Shown: one piece after another, positions 31,569 to 40,294 of the stretch | Position numbering within the stretch: the stretch's first letter is position 1 | Layout of the letters: each line of letters begins with the position of its first letter | From: Paenibacillus sp. JDR-2 | GTDB taxonomy: Bacteria > Bacillota > Bacilli > Paenibacillales > Paenibacillaceae | Assembly: GCF_000023585.1 (NCBI RefSeq) | Contig: NC_012914.1 | Span: forward strand, 5,463,501 to 5,527,500 | DNA length: 64,000 bases | Reading direction: 5' to 3' | Notes under the pieces: generated by a model | What the model was told of the DNA's origin: nothing | Databases searched by the model: none | What the model saw: the letters and a program-made list of their open reading frames with translations, nothing else | Made by a program: the position numbers and the translations under genes

Positions 31569-32993
31569 TTAGCAGCCGAAATACAGGCTGTACTCGTGTG
31601 GATGAATACGGATCGATACCGCTTTAGCTTCGCTGCGTTTAACGGCAACATAGTTAGCGATGAAGTCTTCCGTGAATACGCCGCTTTCAGTCAAGAAAGT
31701 AGAATCTGCTTCGAGAGCATCAAGCGCTTCGTCGAGTGTACCAGGTACGCTGCGGATTTCTTTTTTCTCTTCTTCCGGCAGTTCGTAAATGTTTTTGTCG
31801 AATGGGCCATAGCCCAGAGCAACAGGATCCAGTTTACGTTTGATGCCGTCCAGACCAGCAAGCAGCATAGCTGCGAATGCCAGGTAAGGGTTAGCCGTGG
31901 AGTCCGGAGTACGGAACTCGATACGACAGCCTTTAGGCGTAACCGAAGCGATTGGAATACGAACTGCAGCCGAACGGTTACCTTTCGAGAATACAAGGTT
32001 AACCGGAGCTTCGTAACCAGGAACCAGACGTTTGAACGAGTTTGTCGATGGATTCGTCAAAGCGATCAGTGCTGGAGCATGGTGCAGAACGCCACCGATG
32101 TAGTTCATAGCGAGTGGGCTCAGGTTACCGTAAGCACCTTTTTCGTAGAACATAGGAGCGTCGCCATCGAAGATGGACATATGCACGTGCATACCGGAAC
32201 CGTTATCGCCGAACAATGGTTTTGGCATGAAAGTAGCCACTTTGCCGTATTGGCGAGCTGTGTTATGAACGATATATTTGTACAGCATCAGGTTGTCAGC
32301 TGTTTTCGTCAATGTGTCGAAACGGAAGTTGATTTCTGCTTGACCAGCAGTTGCAACTTCATGGTGATGACGTTCAACGCGAAGGCCAACTTCTTGCATC
32401 AGGCGAACCATTTCGCTGCGGATGTCTTGTTGTTGGTCAACCGGAGCAACTGGCACGTAGCCGCCTTTTACAGGAACTTTAAAGCCAAGGTTTCCGCCTT
32501 CTTCTTTACGGTTTGTGTTCCAACCCGCTTCTTCGGAATCAACGTAGAAGGAAGAAGAATTCATTGTGCTCTCGTAGCGAACTTCGTCGAAGATGAAGAA
32601 TTCGGACTCAGGCGCGAAGAATGCAGTAGTACCGATACCTGTTGTTTGCAGGTATTCTTCCGCTTTTTGAGCGATGCTGCGTGGGTCACGCTCATAACGC
32701 TCGCCGTCCGGTGTATGAATGTTACACATAATGTTCAGTGTAGGATGATCTGTGAAAGGATCAACGAATGCTGCATCAGTATCTGGCATCATTACCATGT
32801 CAGATTCTTCAATACCACGGAAACCTGGGATCGAGGAACCGTCAAAAGCTACACCGTTTACGAAAGTATCAGCGTCAACTTCTGTCGAAGGAAGAGTAAT
32901 GTGGTGCGCACGACCAGCGAGATCCACGAAGCGGAAATCTACAAACTGGATGTTGTTTTCTTGAATTTGTTCCAAAACTTTTTGAACTGACAT
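31569..32993 (-). CDS. glnA: Glutamine synthetase, type I (I-beta-like)
   Basis: A 474-residue type I glutamine synthetase (glutamate + NH3 + ATP to glutamine). Motifs: FDGSSIPGF, ESEFFIF, HHHEVATAGQAEINFRF, GNGSGMHVH and the Asn/Arg loop NRSAAVRIP. It is ~30 residues longer than the usual Bacillus I-alpha enzyme and carries KNIYELPEEE (Tyr403) where E. coli GlnA has its adenylylated Tyr397, so it belongs to the I-beta group. No glnR is adjacent, unlike the common Bacillota glnRA operon, so this is likely a second paralogue. The upstream GlnR-type box and consensus promoter are annotated separately. GGAGG precedes the start. Confidence 0.95.
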   Translation of the reverse strand: MSVQKVLEQIQENNIQFVDFRFVDLAGRAHHITLPSTEVDADTFVNGVAFDGSSIPGFRGIEESDMVMMPDTDAAFVDPFTDHPTLNIMCNIHTPDGERYERDPRSIAQKAEEYLQTTGIGTTAFFAPESEFFIFDEVRYESTMNSSSFYVDSEEAGWNTNRKEEGGNLGFKVPVKGGYVPVAPVDQQQDIRSEMVRLMQEVGLRVERHHHEVATAGQAEINFRFDTLTKTADNLMLYKYIVHNTARQYGKVATFMPKPLFGDNGSGMHVHMSIFDGDAPMFYEKGAYGNLSPLAMNYIGGVLHHAPALIALTNPSTNSFKRLVPGYEAPVNLVFSKGNRSAAVRIPIASVTPKGCRIEFRTPDSTANPYLAFAAMLLAGLDGIKRKLDPVALGYGPFDKNIYELPEEEKKEIRSVPGTLDEALDALEADSTFLTESGVFTEDFIANYVAVKRSEAKAVSIRIHPHEYSLYFGC

Positions 32994-33030
32994 CAGATAT
33001 TTCCTCCATTTCCGAACATTTGCATAGTGG

Positions 33031-33047
33031 TGAACAGTTATTGTTCA
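33031..33047. promoter_or_regulatory. Inverted repeat in glnA 5' leader
   Basis: TGAACA-GTTAT-TGTTCA lies about 40 bases upstream of the glnA start codon, inside the predicted untranslated leader. It could be an operator or a weak RNA hairpin. Confidence 0.3.
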
Positions 33048-33071
33048 AGTTTCGTGTTAAACTATGAGGTA

Positions 33072-33100
33072 ATTATAAGACTACGTTTTGGCATCGTCAA
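33072..33100 (-). promoter_or_regulatory. Sigma-A promoter of glnA
   Basis: On the minus strand: -35 TTGACG (33100-33095), 17-bp spacer, -10 TATAAT (33077-33072). The predicted start point is near 33066, giving a ~70-base leader. Confidence 0.8.
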
Positions 33101-33128
33101 TACTTATGTCAGGTATTTTTTATTCATA

Positions 33129-33145
33129 TGTGAGGTATACTTACA
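33129..33145. promoter_or_regulatory. GlnR/TnrA-type box upstream of glnA
   Basis: TGTGAGGTATACTTACA fits TGTNA-N7-TNACA exactly. Its centre is ~71 bp upstream of the predicted glnA start point. A second half-site repeat (TATGTSAGGTAT at 33106 and 33128) lies 22 bp, two helical turns, closer to the promoter. The position upstream of -35 suggests activation rather than block. Confidence 0.7.
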
Positions 33146-33188
33146 AGTTTAAACATTTGTTCACAATTAAGCCTTTACATTCGATCAG

Positions 33189-33229
33189 AAAAGCCGGGAA
33201 GCCTTGTGTATCAAGGCTTCCCGGCTTTT
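33189..33229 (-). terminator. Terminator of DAHP synthase gene
   Basis: An 18-bp perfect stem starting AAAAGCCGGGAAGCC with a 5-base loop, just downstream of the minus-strand gene. Confidence 0.9.
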
Positions 33230-33246
33230 CACATTTTAAATCTGGA

Positions 33247-34308
33247 TTAAATTTTCCATTCCGCAAAAGCGGCTGCAGGTTCTTTGGGAGTGTTAAATTG
33301 CTTGCCAACGATTGGCGCGAGCTTTTCTAAATCCTTTAATAAATTAGCGAATTGGTCAGGGAACAAGGATTGTACACCGTCACCTGTCATCGAATTATCC
33401 GGATCTGTGTGCATTTCGACGATCAGACCGTTCGCCCCTGCCGCAACGGAAGCCTTGGACATCGGTTCTACCAATTCGCGGCGGCCTGTACCGTGGCTTG
33501 GGTCCGAAATGACCGGAAGATGGCTAAGCCCTTGCAGAACCGGAATCGCGGACAAGTCGAGCGTGTTTCTTGTGTAAGTTTCGAACGTTCGGATTCCGCG
33601 CTCACATAACATAACATTCGGATTTCCGCCTGCGAGAATGTATTCCGCCGCGTTCAGGAATTCGTCATACGTTGAGCTGAAACCGCGCTTCAGCAATACC
33701 GGAGTCTGAATCGTGCCAAGCTTGCGGAGCAAGTCGAAGTTCTGCATATTGCGTGTTCCGACTTGAAGGATATCGGCATGTTCGGCGCATACATCAACAT
33801 ACTCTGGTGTCATGACTTCCGTAATCGTGAGCAGGCCATGCTTCTTGCCCGCTTCCGCCATCATGATCAAACCTTCCACGCCAACGCCTTGGAAGCTGTA
33901 TGGACCCGTACGAGGCTTAAACGCACCGCCGCGGAGCACCTGTCCGCCGGCTGCTTTGACAATGCGGGCGATCTCATCGATCTGCTCCGGAGATTCAACC
34001 GCGCAAGGGCCGCCCATAATAACGAGGTTGTCGCCGCCAATCTTAACGCCTTTAATGTCGATGACGGTATCGTCCGGATGGAAGTCCCGGCTCGCCAGCT
34101 TGTAGGACTTCGAAATCTTGATCACGTTCTCTACGCCTTTCATTTGGCGGAGATGCTCGGCTAGCGTCGGTTCCGCTTTGCCGATAATTCCGATAACCGT
34201 ACGGTCAGTCCCTCTTGATACATGGGCCTGCACGCCCGCTCTTTCAATATGGTTCACAATTTCTTGAATACGCTCTTCAGCAATATGTGGGCTAGTAATT
34301 ACGATCAT
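33247..34308 (-). CDS. aroF: 3-deoxy-7-phosphoheptulonate (DAHP) synthase, AroG/AroA-Q type
   Basis: A 353-residue enzyme of the first shikimate step (PEP + erythrose-4-phosphate). An N-terminal ferredoxin-like regulatory domain (~1-70) precedes the TIM barrel with VIMGGPCAVES, LRGGAFKPRTGPYSFQG, GTRNMQNFDLL, PVLLKRGFS and VISDPSHGTGRRE. The layout is that of the KDO8P-synthase-like subclass found in Thermotoga and Bacillota; no chorismate mutase domain is fused. The second Met (34308) is preferred because AAGGAG lies eight bases upstream; the first (34314) is too close to it. Confidence 0.93.
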   Translation of the reverse strand: MIVITSPHIAEERIQEIVNHIERAGVQAHVSRGTDRTVIGIIGKAEPTLAEHLRQMKGVENVIKISKSYKLASRDFHPDDTVIDIKGVKIGGDNLVIMGGPCAVESPEQIDEIARIVKAAGGQVLRGGAFKPRTGPYSFQGVGVEGLIMMAEAGKKHGLLTITEVMTPEYVDVCAEHADILQVGTRNMQNFDLLRKLGTIQTPVLLKRGFSSTYDEFLNAAEYILAGGNPNVMLCERGIRTFETYTRNTLDLSAIPVLQGLSHLPVISDPSHGTGRRELVEPMSKASVAAGANGLIVEMHTDPDNSMTGDGVQSLFPDQFANLLKDLEKLAPIVGKQFNTPKEPAAAFAEWKI

Positions 34309-34447
34309 GTCCATCTCTCCTTTTTCACTTCAACGCTTATACGCTTTTACGCTTTGCGGCTTTTATGCTTTTACTTGTTAAAGCAAATATACACGATGGA
34401 CTCTTGTTTCGTCAATTATTATTTTTGAAGCGTGCTTGGTGTAGAAG

Positions 34448-34577
34448 GCAACTGCGGAAATGAATGTTCTTACGATCGCTGTGCTCGCTAGATTCCCTGA
34501 ATTTTCTATTATAAAGTTGGAATCTATCTCACAAGGCGACCGCTCCGCTTCTCCAGAACATTCATTTCCTCCGTTGC
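34448..34577. repeat. Structured palindromic repeat, copy A
   Basis: Outer arms of 23 bp (34448-34470 and 34555-34577, 20-21 matches) enclose an inner inverted repeat TAGATTCC / GGAATCTA. Between arms stand the segments TTACGATCGCTGT and CAAGGCGACCGCTCCGC, which recur in copies B and C. No convincing gene overlaps. It lies in the 350-bp gap between the DAHP synthase and ispH genes. Confidence 0.75.
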
Positions 34578-34605
34578 GGCTCTGCCCGGATATTTTCAAA
34601 ACAAT

Positions 34606-34656
34606 AAAAAACTCAACCTAAGAGTCCGGAGAGCCAGACAAAAAGGTTGAGTTTTT
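34606..34656 (-). terminator. Terminator of ispH
   Basis: ACTCAACCT / AGGTTGAGT stem with an internal CTCCGGACT region; the minus-strand transcript ends in TTTTTTATTG. Confidence 0.8.
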
Positions 34657-34658
34657 GG

Positions 34659-35633
34659 TTAAGCTTCAGCTGTGCTGGAAGCCGATTTGGTACGGATCGT
34701 TGGAAGAAGCTTGTTCTTGTTGACCGTGCGCTTAATCTCCCACGTGGAAGGGTCGTTATGGTCGTATTGCTCCAAATACGCGATAACTTCTTTTGTAATC
34801 GGAGTCGGAGTCGACGCGCCGGAAGTTACGGCAACGCGATCAACACCCTTTAACCACTCCTGCTCGATCTCCGATACGTCGGATACGCGATAGGCCGGTA
34901 CGCCCGCGATCTCCTGGGATACCTGGGCTAGGCGGTTGGAGTTGTTGCTCCGCGGATCGCCAACAACGATACATAGCTGCGCCTGTCCGGCTTGCTCCGC
35001 TACCGCTTCCTGGCGTACTTGCGTAGCCAAGCAGATCTCGTTATGAATTTCCGCCCTTGGATACGTCTCCAGAAGCTTGCTTATAATATGACGGATATCC
35101 CATTGCGACATCGTGGTCTGATTCGTAATGATAATACGGCCTTCAGGCACGTTAAGCTTGGAAATATCCTCGACGCGCTCAATTAGATGAACGCGGTCCG
35201 GTGCCACGCCAATAGCGCCTTCCGGCTCCGGATGGCCTTTTTTGCCAATATAGATAATATGATAGTCCTCGGCGACTTTCTCACGAATCAAATCATGCGT
35301 TTTGGTTACATCCGGACAAGTCGCGTCCACAACGGTCAGGCCTTTCTCGCGCGCACGGTTGCGGACCTCGGGGGATACCCCATGGGCCGTAAAGATAACG
35401 GTACCGCTCTCCACCTGCTCCAGGATCTCCAGACGGTTTTCCCCGTCAAGCGTAATGATACCCTCTTGCTCGAAAGCCTCGGTTACATGCGCATTATGAA
35501 CAATCATGCCAAGAATATAAATCGGACGCGGAAGGTCCAGGTTTTTGGCGGTTTGCAGCGCTAGCACCATGGCGTCTACAACGCCATAGCAATAGCCGCG
35601 CGGCGATATTTTAACAATTTCCACTTGTTGCAC
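34659..35633 (-). CDS. ispH: 4-hydroxy-3-methylbut-2-enyl diphosphate reductase
   Basis: A 324-residue iron-sulfur enzyme of the last MEP-pathway step, producing IPP and DMAPP. The three cluster cysteines are visible in RGYCYGV (Cys15), VDATCPDV and HNEICLATQVRQ; substrate residues include GMIVHN and GDPRSNNSNRL and TSGASTP. The C-terminal ~25 residues (NKNKLLPTIRTKSASSTAEA) are an unstructured extension. It is a single-gene unit. Confidence 0.96.
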   Translation of the reverse strand: MQQVEIVKISPRGYCYGVVDAMVLALQTAKNLDLPRPIYILGMIVHNAHVTEAFEQEGIITLDGENRLEILEQVESGTVIFTAHGVSPEVRNRAREKGLTVVDATCPDVTKTHDLIREKVAEDYHIIYIGKKGHPEPEGAIGVAPDRVHLIERVEDISKLNVPEGRIIITNQTTMSQWDIRHIISKLLETYPRAEIHNEICLATQVRQEAVAEQAGQAQLCIVVGDPRSNNSNRLAQVSQEIAGVPAYRVSDVSEIEQEWLKGVDRVAVTSGASTPTPITKEVIAYLEQYDHNDPSTWEIKRTVNKNKLLPTIRTKSASSTAEA

Positions 35634-35654
35634 CTGCTTTCTGAATAACGAAGG

Positions 35655-37172
35655 TTAGTCTTCGATTCGATCGGTTCCTTCTATTATAATCGAAGCAGGC
35701 TGGGGGGAAAAGTCTATTGGCAGCCAAATGACAAACGTGGACCCTTCTTCCTCCATCGTTGTCACCTCAATCGAGCCGCGGTGCTCATCGATAATCCATT
35801 TGGCAATGGACAGACCAAGCCCCGTGCCAACCGTCTTGCCGCGCGATTCGTCGGCCCGGTAGAACCGGTCGAAGATATGCGGAACTTCATTTGGATTCAT
35901 GCCGATTCCGGTATCTTTAATTATTATGCCAAGCTGGTTCTCCCGGCGTGTCGCCGACATCTCGATCCAGCCGCTTGGCGTGTATTTGAACGCGTTCTCT
36001 ATGAAAATAAACAGCAGCTGCTGCAAATAATCCGCATTCCCGTGTACCTGGTATCCGTCCAGCGCAGTCAAATCCCCAATCCGCCATTCCGCGTTGCGAG
36101 GCAAGAGGCTCGCTCTACGGCCTACTTCTTCCACAATCGGCAGCATAGGCTGCGTTGTTTTTTCCATCTCGTAGCCCGCATCGGCTCTTGCCAGAGCAAG
36201 AAGGTCGTTAACGAGAGTGGACATCCGCCGCGCCTCCGCCGCAATATCCTGCATGGCTTCGTTAGACAGCTCATAGCGTTGGCTATCCAACGCCAGTACA
36301 ATATCTCCCGCTTCATCCGGCTCAAGCGTCTTGGACCACATCCGCTGCAGCAGTTCAATATTGCCGCGAATCGTCGTCAGTGGAGTACGCAGCTCATGTG
36401 ACGCATCCGAAACAAACCTTCGCTGCGCTTTATAGGATTCGTCCAGTCCGTTATACGCCATCTCGATGCGGGATAGCATAATATTAAGGGTGTAGACCAA
36501 ATGCCCAATCTCATCCTTTGGACCTTCAATCGGAATCCGTACGCTCAAATCGGAACCGCTCTGAATTTGCTCGGTGCTGCGGATAACCCGTTCGATTGGC
36601 TGCAAGGCTTTTCGTGCCATAAACAGACCCACCGTGAAGGCGATTAACAAGCAAATCACCGACGACATAATAAGAATGATACGTAATCCCGCCAAGTAAT
36701 TCTCTTCGCTCGCAACTACCGTACCAACCTGAAGAAGGCCAATTAAGCTTGAATCCGTATTGTTGCGAATAGGTACCTGGTAGATCAGAAAAGCAACTTC
36801 TCTTTCGTTGGTCTTTAATACCGCTTTTTTATAGCCGTAATCCGGCTTGGACTTTGCTTCCGGGATAGGAAATTTGATGCCGTTTACCTGAAGCTCGCCG
36901 GAGGCTTTAATAACGCCTTCTTTATAATTGACTAATTGCACATAAAAATCTTTCTCGTAAAACGGGGAATTCCTCTTAATGTTCAGGTCAATCTGATTTA
37001 ATCCGTTCTCGTATTTCACGATATCATAGGATTCAGCTTGATCGCGAAGCTGCTCCTTCGTATCGCTGTACGTATTCATGTTTACGAAAAAATAAATCGC
37101 TACGCATAACACGATAAGTGCTGCCGCAAGAATACCGGAAAACCATAAGGTCAGACGAAGCCTGATCGTCAT
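35655..37172 (-). CDS. HAMP-domain sensor histidine kinase
   Basis: A 505-residue membrane kinase. TM1 lies at ~8-30, an extracytoplasmic sensor at ~31-160, TM2 at ~165-188, then a HAMP linker (RKALQPIERVIRSTEQI), HisKA with the phospho-acceptor in SDASHELRTPLTT, and a HATPase with the N, G1 and G2 boxes (FIFIENAFKYT, IKDTGIGM, GTGLGLSI). The upstream response regulator gene ends seven bases before its start, so they form a cognate pair. With htrA immediately upstream, the set resembles CssRS-HtrA-type envelope quality control; that is inference. Confidence 0.93.
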   Translation of the reverse strand: MTIRLRLTLWFSGILAAALIVLCVAIYFFVNMNTYSDTKEQLRDQAESYDIVKYENGLNQIDLNIKRNSPFYEKDFYVQLVNYKEGVIKASGELQVNGIKFPIPEAKSKPDYGYKKAVLKTNEREVAFLIYQVPIRNNTDSSLIGLLQVGTVVASEENYLAGLRIILIMSSVICLLIAFTVGLFMARKALQPIERVIRSTEQIQSGSDLSVRIPIEGPKDEIGHLVYTLNIMLSRIEMAYNGLDESYKAQRRFVSDASHELRTPLTTIRGNIELLQRMWSKTLEPDEAGDIVLALDSQRYELSNEAMQDIAAEARRMSTLVNDLLALARADAGYEMEKTTQPMLPIVEEVGRRASLLPRNAEWRIGDLTALDGYQVHGNADYLQQLLFIFIENAFKYTPSGWIEMSATRRENQLGIIIKDTGIGMNPNEVPHIFDRFYRADESRGKTVGTGLGLSIAKWIIDEHRGSIEVTTMEEEGSTFVIWLPIDFSPQPASIIIEGTDRIED

Positions 37173-37178
37173 GTGAAA

Positions 37179-37871
37179 TCAACCCTCTCCCCGCAGTACA
37201 TAGCCGGTTCCGCGTACGGTTTGAATAATCCGCTTGGCCCCGCCTTCCTCCAGCTTCTGGCGCAGCATTGCTATGTACACTTCAAGTACATTGGACTCGC
37301 CGCTGAAATCATAGCCCCAGATCTTCTCCATAATGGCATCTCTCGTCAATACGCGGCGCGGATTCTGCATAAATAAAAGCAGCAAATCGTATTCCTTCGC
37401 GGTCAGCTCGATTCTTCTGCCGGAACGGATGGCTTCGCGGGAATCCAGATCCAACGCCAGATCGTCAAATACAATCTTGTTGCTGCTGGATTCGTCAATC
37501 TTGTCCGATTTGCGGCGCAGCAAAGCACGCACTCTAGCCAGAAGCTCTTCAAGCGCAAAAGGCTTGATCAAATAATCGTCCGCGCCGGCATCCAGTCCTT
37601 TAACCCGGTCCGAAATATCATCTTTAGCCGTCAGCATAAGAATCGGTACGGTGCTTCCGCCCTCCCGCACGCGGCGGCATACTTCCCAGCCATCCACCTG
37701 CGGCATCATGACATCGAGAATAAGCATGTCCGGATCCGCTGTTAAGAGAAGCCTCAGGCCTTCCATCCCGTTGCTTGCCGTTGATACTTCATAACCTTCA
37801 AACGCAAGGCTTCTTCTAAGCAAAGAAGTGATTTTTTCATCGTCATCTACTACCATGATGTGTTGTCTCAT
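37179..37871 (-). CDS. OmpR-family response regulator paired with HAMP kinase
   Basis: A 230-residue regulator with phospho-acceptor Asp53 (MLILDVMMPQVDG), KPFALEELLAR, and a winged-helix effector (ELTAKEYDLLLLF, then RGTGYVL). It precedes the kinase gene by seven bases on the same strand and follows htrA, from which it is separated by a terminator; it may be expressed both with htrA by read-through and independently. Confidence 0.93.
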   Translation of the reverse strand: MRQHIMVVDDDEKITSLLRRSLAFEGYEVSTASNGMEGLRLLLTADPDMLILDVMMPQVDGWEVCRRVREGGSTVPILMLTAKDDISDRVKGLDAGADDYLIKPFALEELLARVRALLRRKSDKIDESSSNKIVFDDLALDLDSREAIRSGRRIELTAKEYDLLLLFMQNPRRVLTRDAIMEKIWGYDFSGESNVLEVYIAMLRQKLEEGGAKRIIQTVRGTGYVLRGEG

Positions 37872-37912
37872 TCTCTATTCTCCCCTTGTATACCTTATCT
37901 TTTCTAGAAAAG

Positions 37913-37938
37913 AAGCGCAGAGACTTTCCTCTGCGCTT
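37913..37938 (-). terminator. Terminator after htrA
   Basis: AAGCGCAGAG / CTCTGCGCTT stem of 10 bp with a 6-base loop, followed on the minus strand by CTTTTCT. Confidence 0.8.
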
Positions 37939-37948
37939 ACTTTATCGC

Positions 37949-39586
37949 TTACTCGGCGTTAAATTTGTTTTTGTCGCCAATTTCGACCTGCAGATCCATT
38001 TTCTCGCCTCTGCGGATAATGTTCAGCACGGCTTTATCGCCGACCTTGCGTTTTTTGATCTCGTCAATAAGCGCCTGCGTGCCATCAAACGATTTGCCGT
38101 CGATACCTAAGATAACGTCGAATTGCTTCAAATCTGCGATGTAGGCAGGAGAGTTGTAGTAAACGTTGCTGACAATCGAGCCTTGTGCTTTATCCATTCC
38201 GAGCTGCTTCGCAATCGCATCCGTTACGTCACCAAGCTCTGCGCCGATGAACGGAACCGGCTCTTTCGGTACTTCCTTATTGTTTTTGAGCGTATCCAGA
38301 ACTTCCTGGATGGTGCTTGTCGGAATCGCAAAGCCAATGCCTTGTGCCTGCGAGCTGACTGCGGTGTTGATACCAACAACCTCGCCATTAACATTCAGAA
38401 GCGGACCGCCGGAGTTACCGGGGTTAATGGAAGCATCGGTTTGGAGCAAGTGTTTGTATTCGCGTGTACCGTCCGTATCCTGAATATCAATTGGACGTTC
38501 CTTCGCGCTAAGCACGCCTACGGTTACGGTATGGTCAAATCCGTACGGGTTGCCGATCGCAACGACCCAGTCACCGATGTTGATCTTATCCGAGCTGCCA
38601 AGCGGCAGCGTTGGGAACGCTTTATCTCCTGTAACCTTCAGTACGGCAAGGTCAAGATCGAAGCTGGAGCCCAAAAGCTCAGCCGTAAACGGCTTGTCGT
38701 AGCCTTGTACCGTAACTTCGATTTTATCGGAATCCGCAACAACGTGCTGGTTCGTCAGAATGTAACCGTCGGATTCAAAGAAGAAGCCTGTACCAATTCC
38801 CGACGCTTGCAGATTGCTGTCGTCATTCTTGTTGTTATTGTCCTGCTGCTGATTCGCGTCCGGTGCATCCTCACCGAAGAACTGACGGAAGAACGGATCG
38901 TCCAAAATGCTGCCGCCGCCGCTGCTGCTGCGTGTTTGCGGCTTCACATACGTCTCGATCTTTACAACCGCAGGGCTTGCTTTCTCGAAAAGCGAAGCAA
39001 TGTTATCCGGTCTCGCAGCCGCCACGGACGCGCCGCCGTTGCTGCTTGTCGAACCGGATGCCGTTGAACCCGAGCCCGTGCTAGCTGCACTTTCCTGCTT
39101 CGAGGAAAATACCGAGTTGCTAGTAAACCAATTGTTTGTATCCGAAGCATACATCAGGCCGCCCATCAAGCCGCCAACCACCACAACGCCGGCGAGGAAA
39201 GAAACAAACATTCCTTTAATCGGGCTTTTCTTGCGCGGTTCGCGGTTCTGCCAATTGCTTTTGCCGGATTGCTGGTTATAAGTAAAGGGTCTCATCGGCA
39301 CCGGAGGTGTAACTTCGACCTTTGGCTGTTCCAGCTCAGGCTCGTTCTCGCCGGATGCTGCCGTGTAGTAATCCTGAGGATTAGACCGGGAAGGTACGCT
39401 CGCTCCGTCATCGTCTTGTGCGGAAGATTTGAAAGGTCCGTATGAATAATAGTAGGAAGTTTTACCCGGAGCTTCCGATCCTTCGGCTCTTGAAGCCGTG
39501 TTGTCTTCTTCGCGCGGGTTGTTGTCATCTTCACCATTAGCACGATTCTGAAAGAAATCGTCGTATTTTTTGTTCTGATCGTCCAT
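37949..39586 (-). CDS. htrA: HtrA/DegP-type membrane-anchored serine protease with PDZ domain
   Basis: A 545-residue protease. Residues ~1-125 are a charged cytoplasmic region. A transmembrane helix follows (MFVSFLAGVVVVGGLMGG), then a Ser/Gly-rich linker. The trypsin-like domain has the triad in TNQHVVAD, FDLDLAVLKV and NPGNSGGPLL, and a C-terminal PDZ domain (IGAELGDVTDAIAKQLG...) ends the protein. It degrades or refolds damaged exported proteins. The unusually long cytoplasmic N-terminus is common in Paenibacillus-type HtrA. The GGAGGA site precedes the start. Confidence 0.94.
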   Translation of the reverse strand: MDDQNKKYDDFFQNRANGEDDNNPREEDNTASRAEGSEAPGKTSYYYSYGPFKSSAQDDDGASVPSRSNPQDYYTAASGENEPELEQPKVEVTPPVPMRPFTYNQQSGKSNWQNREPRKKSPIKGMFVSFLAGVVVVGGLMGGLMYASDTNNWFTSNSVFSSKQESAASTGSGSTASGSTSSNGGASVAAARPDNIASLFEKASPAVVKIETYVKPQTRSSSGGGSILDDPFFRQFFGEDAPDANQQQDNNNKNDDSNLQASGIGTGFFFESDGYILTNQHVVADSDKIEVTVQGYDKPFTAELLGSSFDLDLAVLKVTGDKAFPTLPLGSSDKINIGDWVVAIGNPYGFDHTVTVGVLSAKERPIDIQDTDGTREYKHLLQTDASINPGNSGGPLLNVNGEVVGINTAVSSQAQGIGFAIPTSTIQEVLDTLKNNKEVPKEPVPFIGAELGDVTDAIAKQLGMDKAQGSIVSNVYYNSPAYIADLKQFDVILGIDGKSFDGTQALIDEIKKRKVGDKAVLNIIRRGEKMDLQVEIGDKNKFNAE

Positions 39587-39719
39587 TTCCGTTCTCCTCC
39601 TTGATCTATTCCGTTAAAGCAGCCGAATCTTTCATTCATCGGCGCTTAATTCCTGTATTCCTATCATGCACATTCTACCTTAAAACAAACTTAAAATGAA
39701 TTAAAACGAACATAAAAAA

Positions 39720-39735
39720 AACGTCTGACGACGTT
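39720..39735 (-). terminator. Terminator of yugN-like gene
   Basis: AACGTC / GACGTT stem with a 4-base loop; the minus strand continues in a run of eight T. Confidence 0.8.
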
Positions 39736-39806
39736 ATTTCTATGCACTTTTCGTATGACTCTACCAAACTCCCCATTTCCCAATAGAGAGTTTGGCGTGC
39801 GATATT

Positions 39807-40220
39807 CTATTGGGGGAACAATCTTTCGACCTCTTTAAGAACTTCCTTCGCCTTGCCTACCCACTTCTGATCGACATGGGCATCCGGATCGGAAGGTGAC
39901 TGAAACTGGTCAAACAACGCTCCTACTACGCGGGCGCTTGCCTCCGGATCATTGCCTTCCTGGTATTCGTGCCTCAGCACATAGGGCTGGGCAAATGTAA
40001 TGACGGCATTCGTATCCGCAGTTACATCCACTACGCTGCCATTCGTCACTTGAAACGGCAGACGAAGCCATACTTTATTCTCTTCGTCTAACGCCCGGTC
40101 AAAGGAACCGTTTGTATAATCCCAGTTGCCCCCGAGCGAGAATTGATGCTGCTCCAGCCAGTCCCTGGAATCGGTAAATGCTTGCTGACGGGCTTCCAGC
40201 GATGATGATAGTGGAATCAT
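39807..40220 (-). CDS. YugN-like protein
   Basis: A 137-residue cytoplasmic protein matching the YugN-like pattern: a middle GNWDYTNGSFDRAL...VWLRLPF, then ITFAQPYVLRHEY and a helical end (VGKAKEVLKEVERLF). No biochemical role is known for the family. The ATG at 40220 is preceded by AGGAGAG. It is a single-gene unit between htrA and the lia operon. Confidence 0.75.
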   Translation of the reverse strand: MIPLSSSLEARQQAFTDSRDWLEQHQFSLGGNWDYTNGSFDRALDEENKVWLRLPFQVTNGSVVDVTADTNAVITFAQPYVLRHEYQEGNDPEASARVVGALFDQFQSPSDPDAHVDQKWVGKAKEVLKEVERLFPQ

Positions 40221-40294
40221 GACAGTTCAGCTCTCCTTTGGCATCTCTTGCTTATATAACCGCTAAAGGATAATATGTCCCGCCATATGGCCAA

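Noticed and set aside
31557..32990. A 477-codon open frame antisense to glnA
   Set aside because: Its product has repeated low-complexity patterns typical of the complement of a strongly codon-biased gene, no recognised domain, and glnA on the other strand is unmistakable.
34378..34599. 73-codon frame in the DAHP synthase-ispH gap
   Set aside because: It runs across palindromic repeat copy A, has no ribosome site, and the sequence is explained by the repeat.
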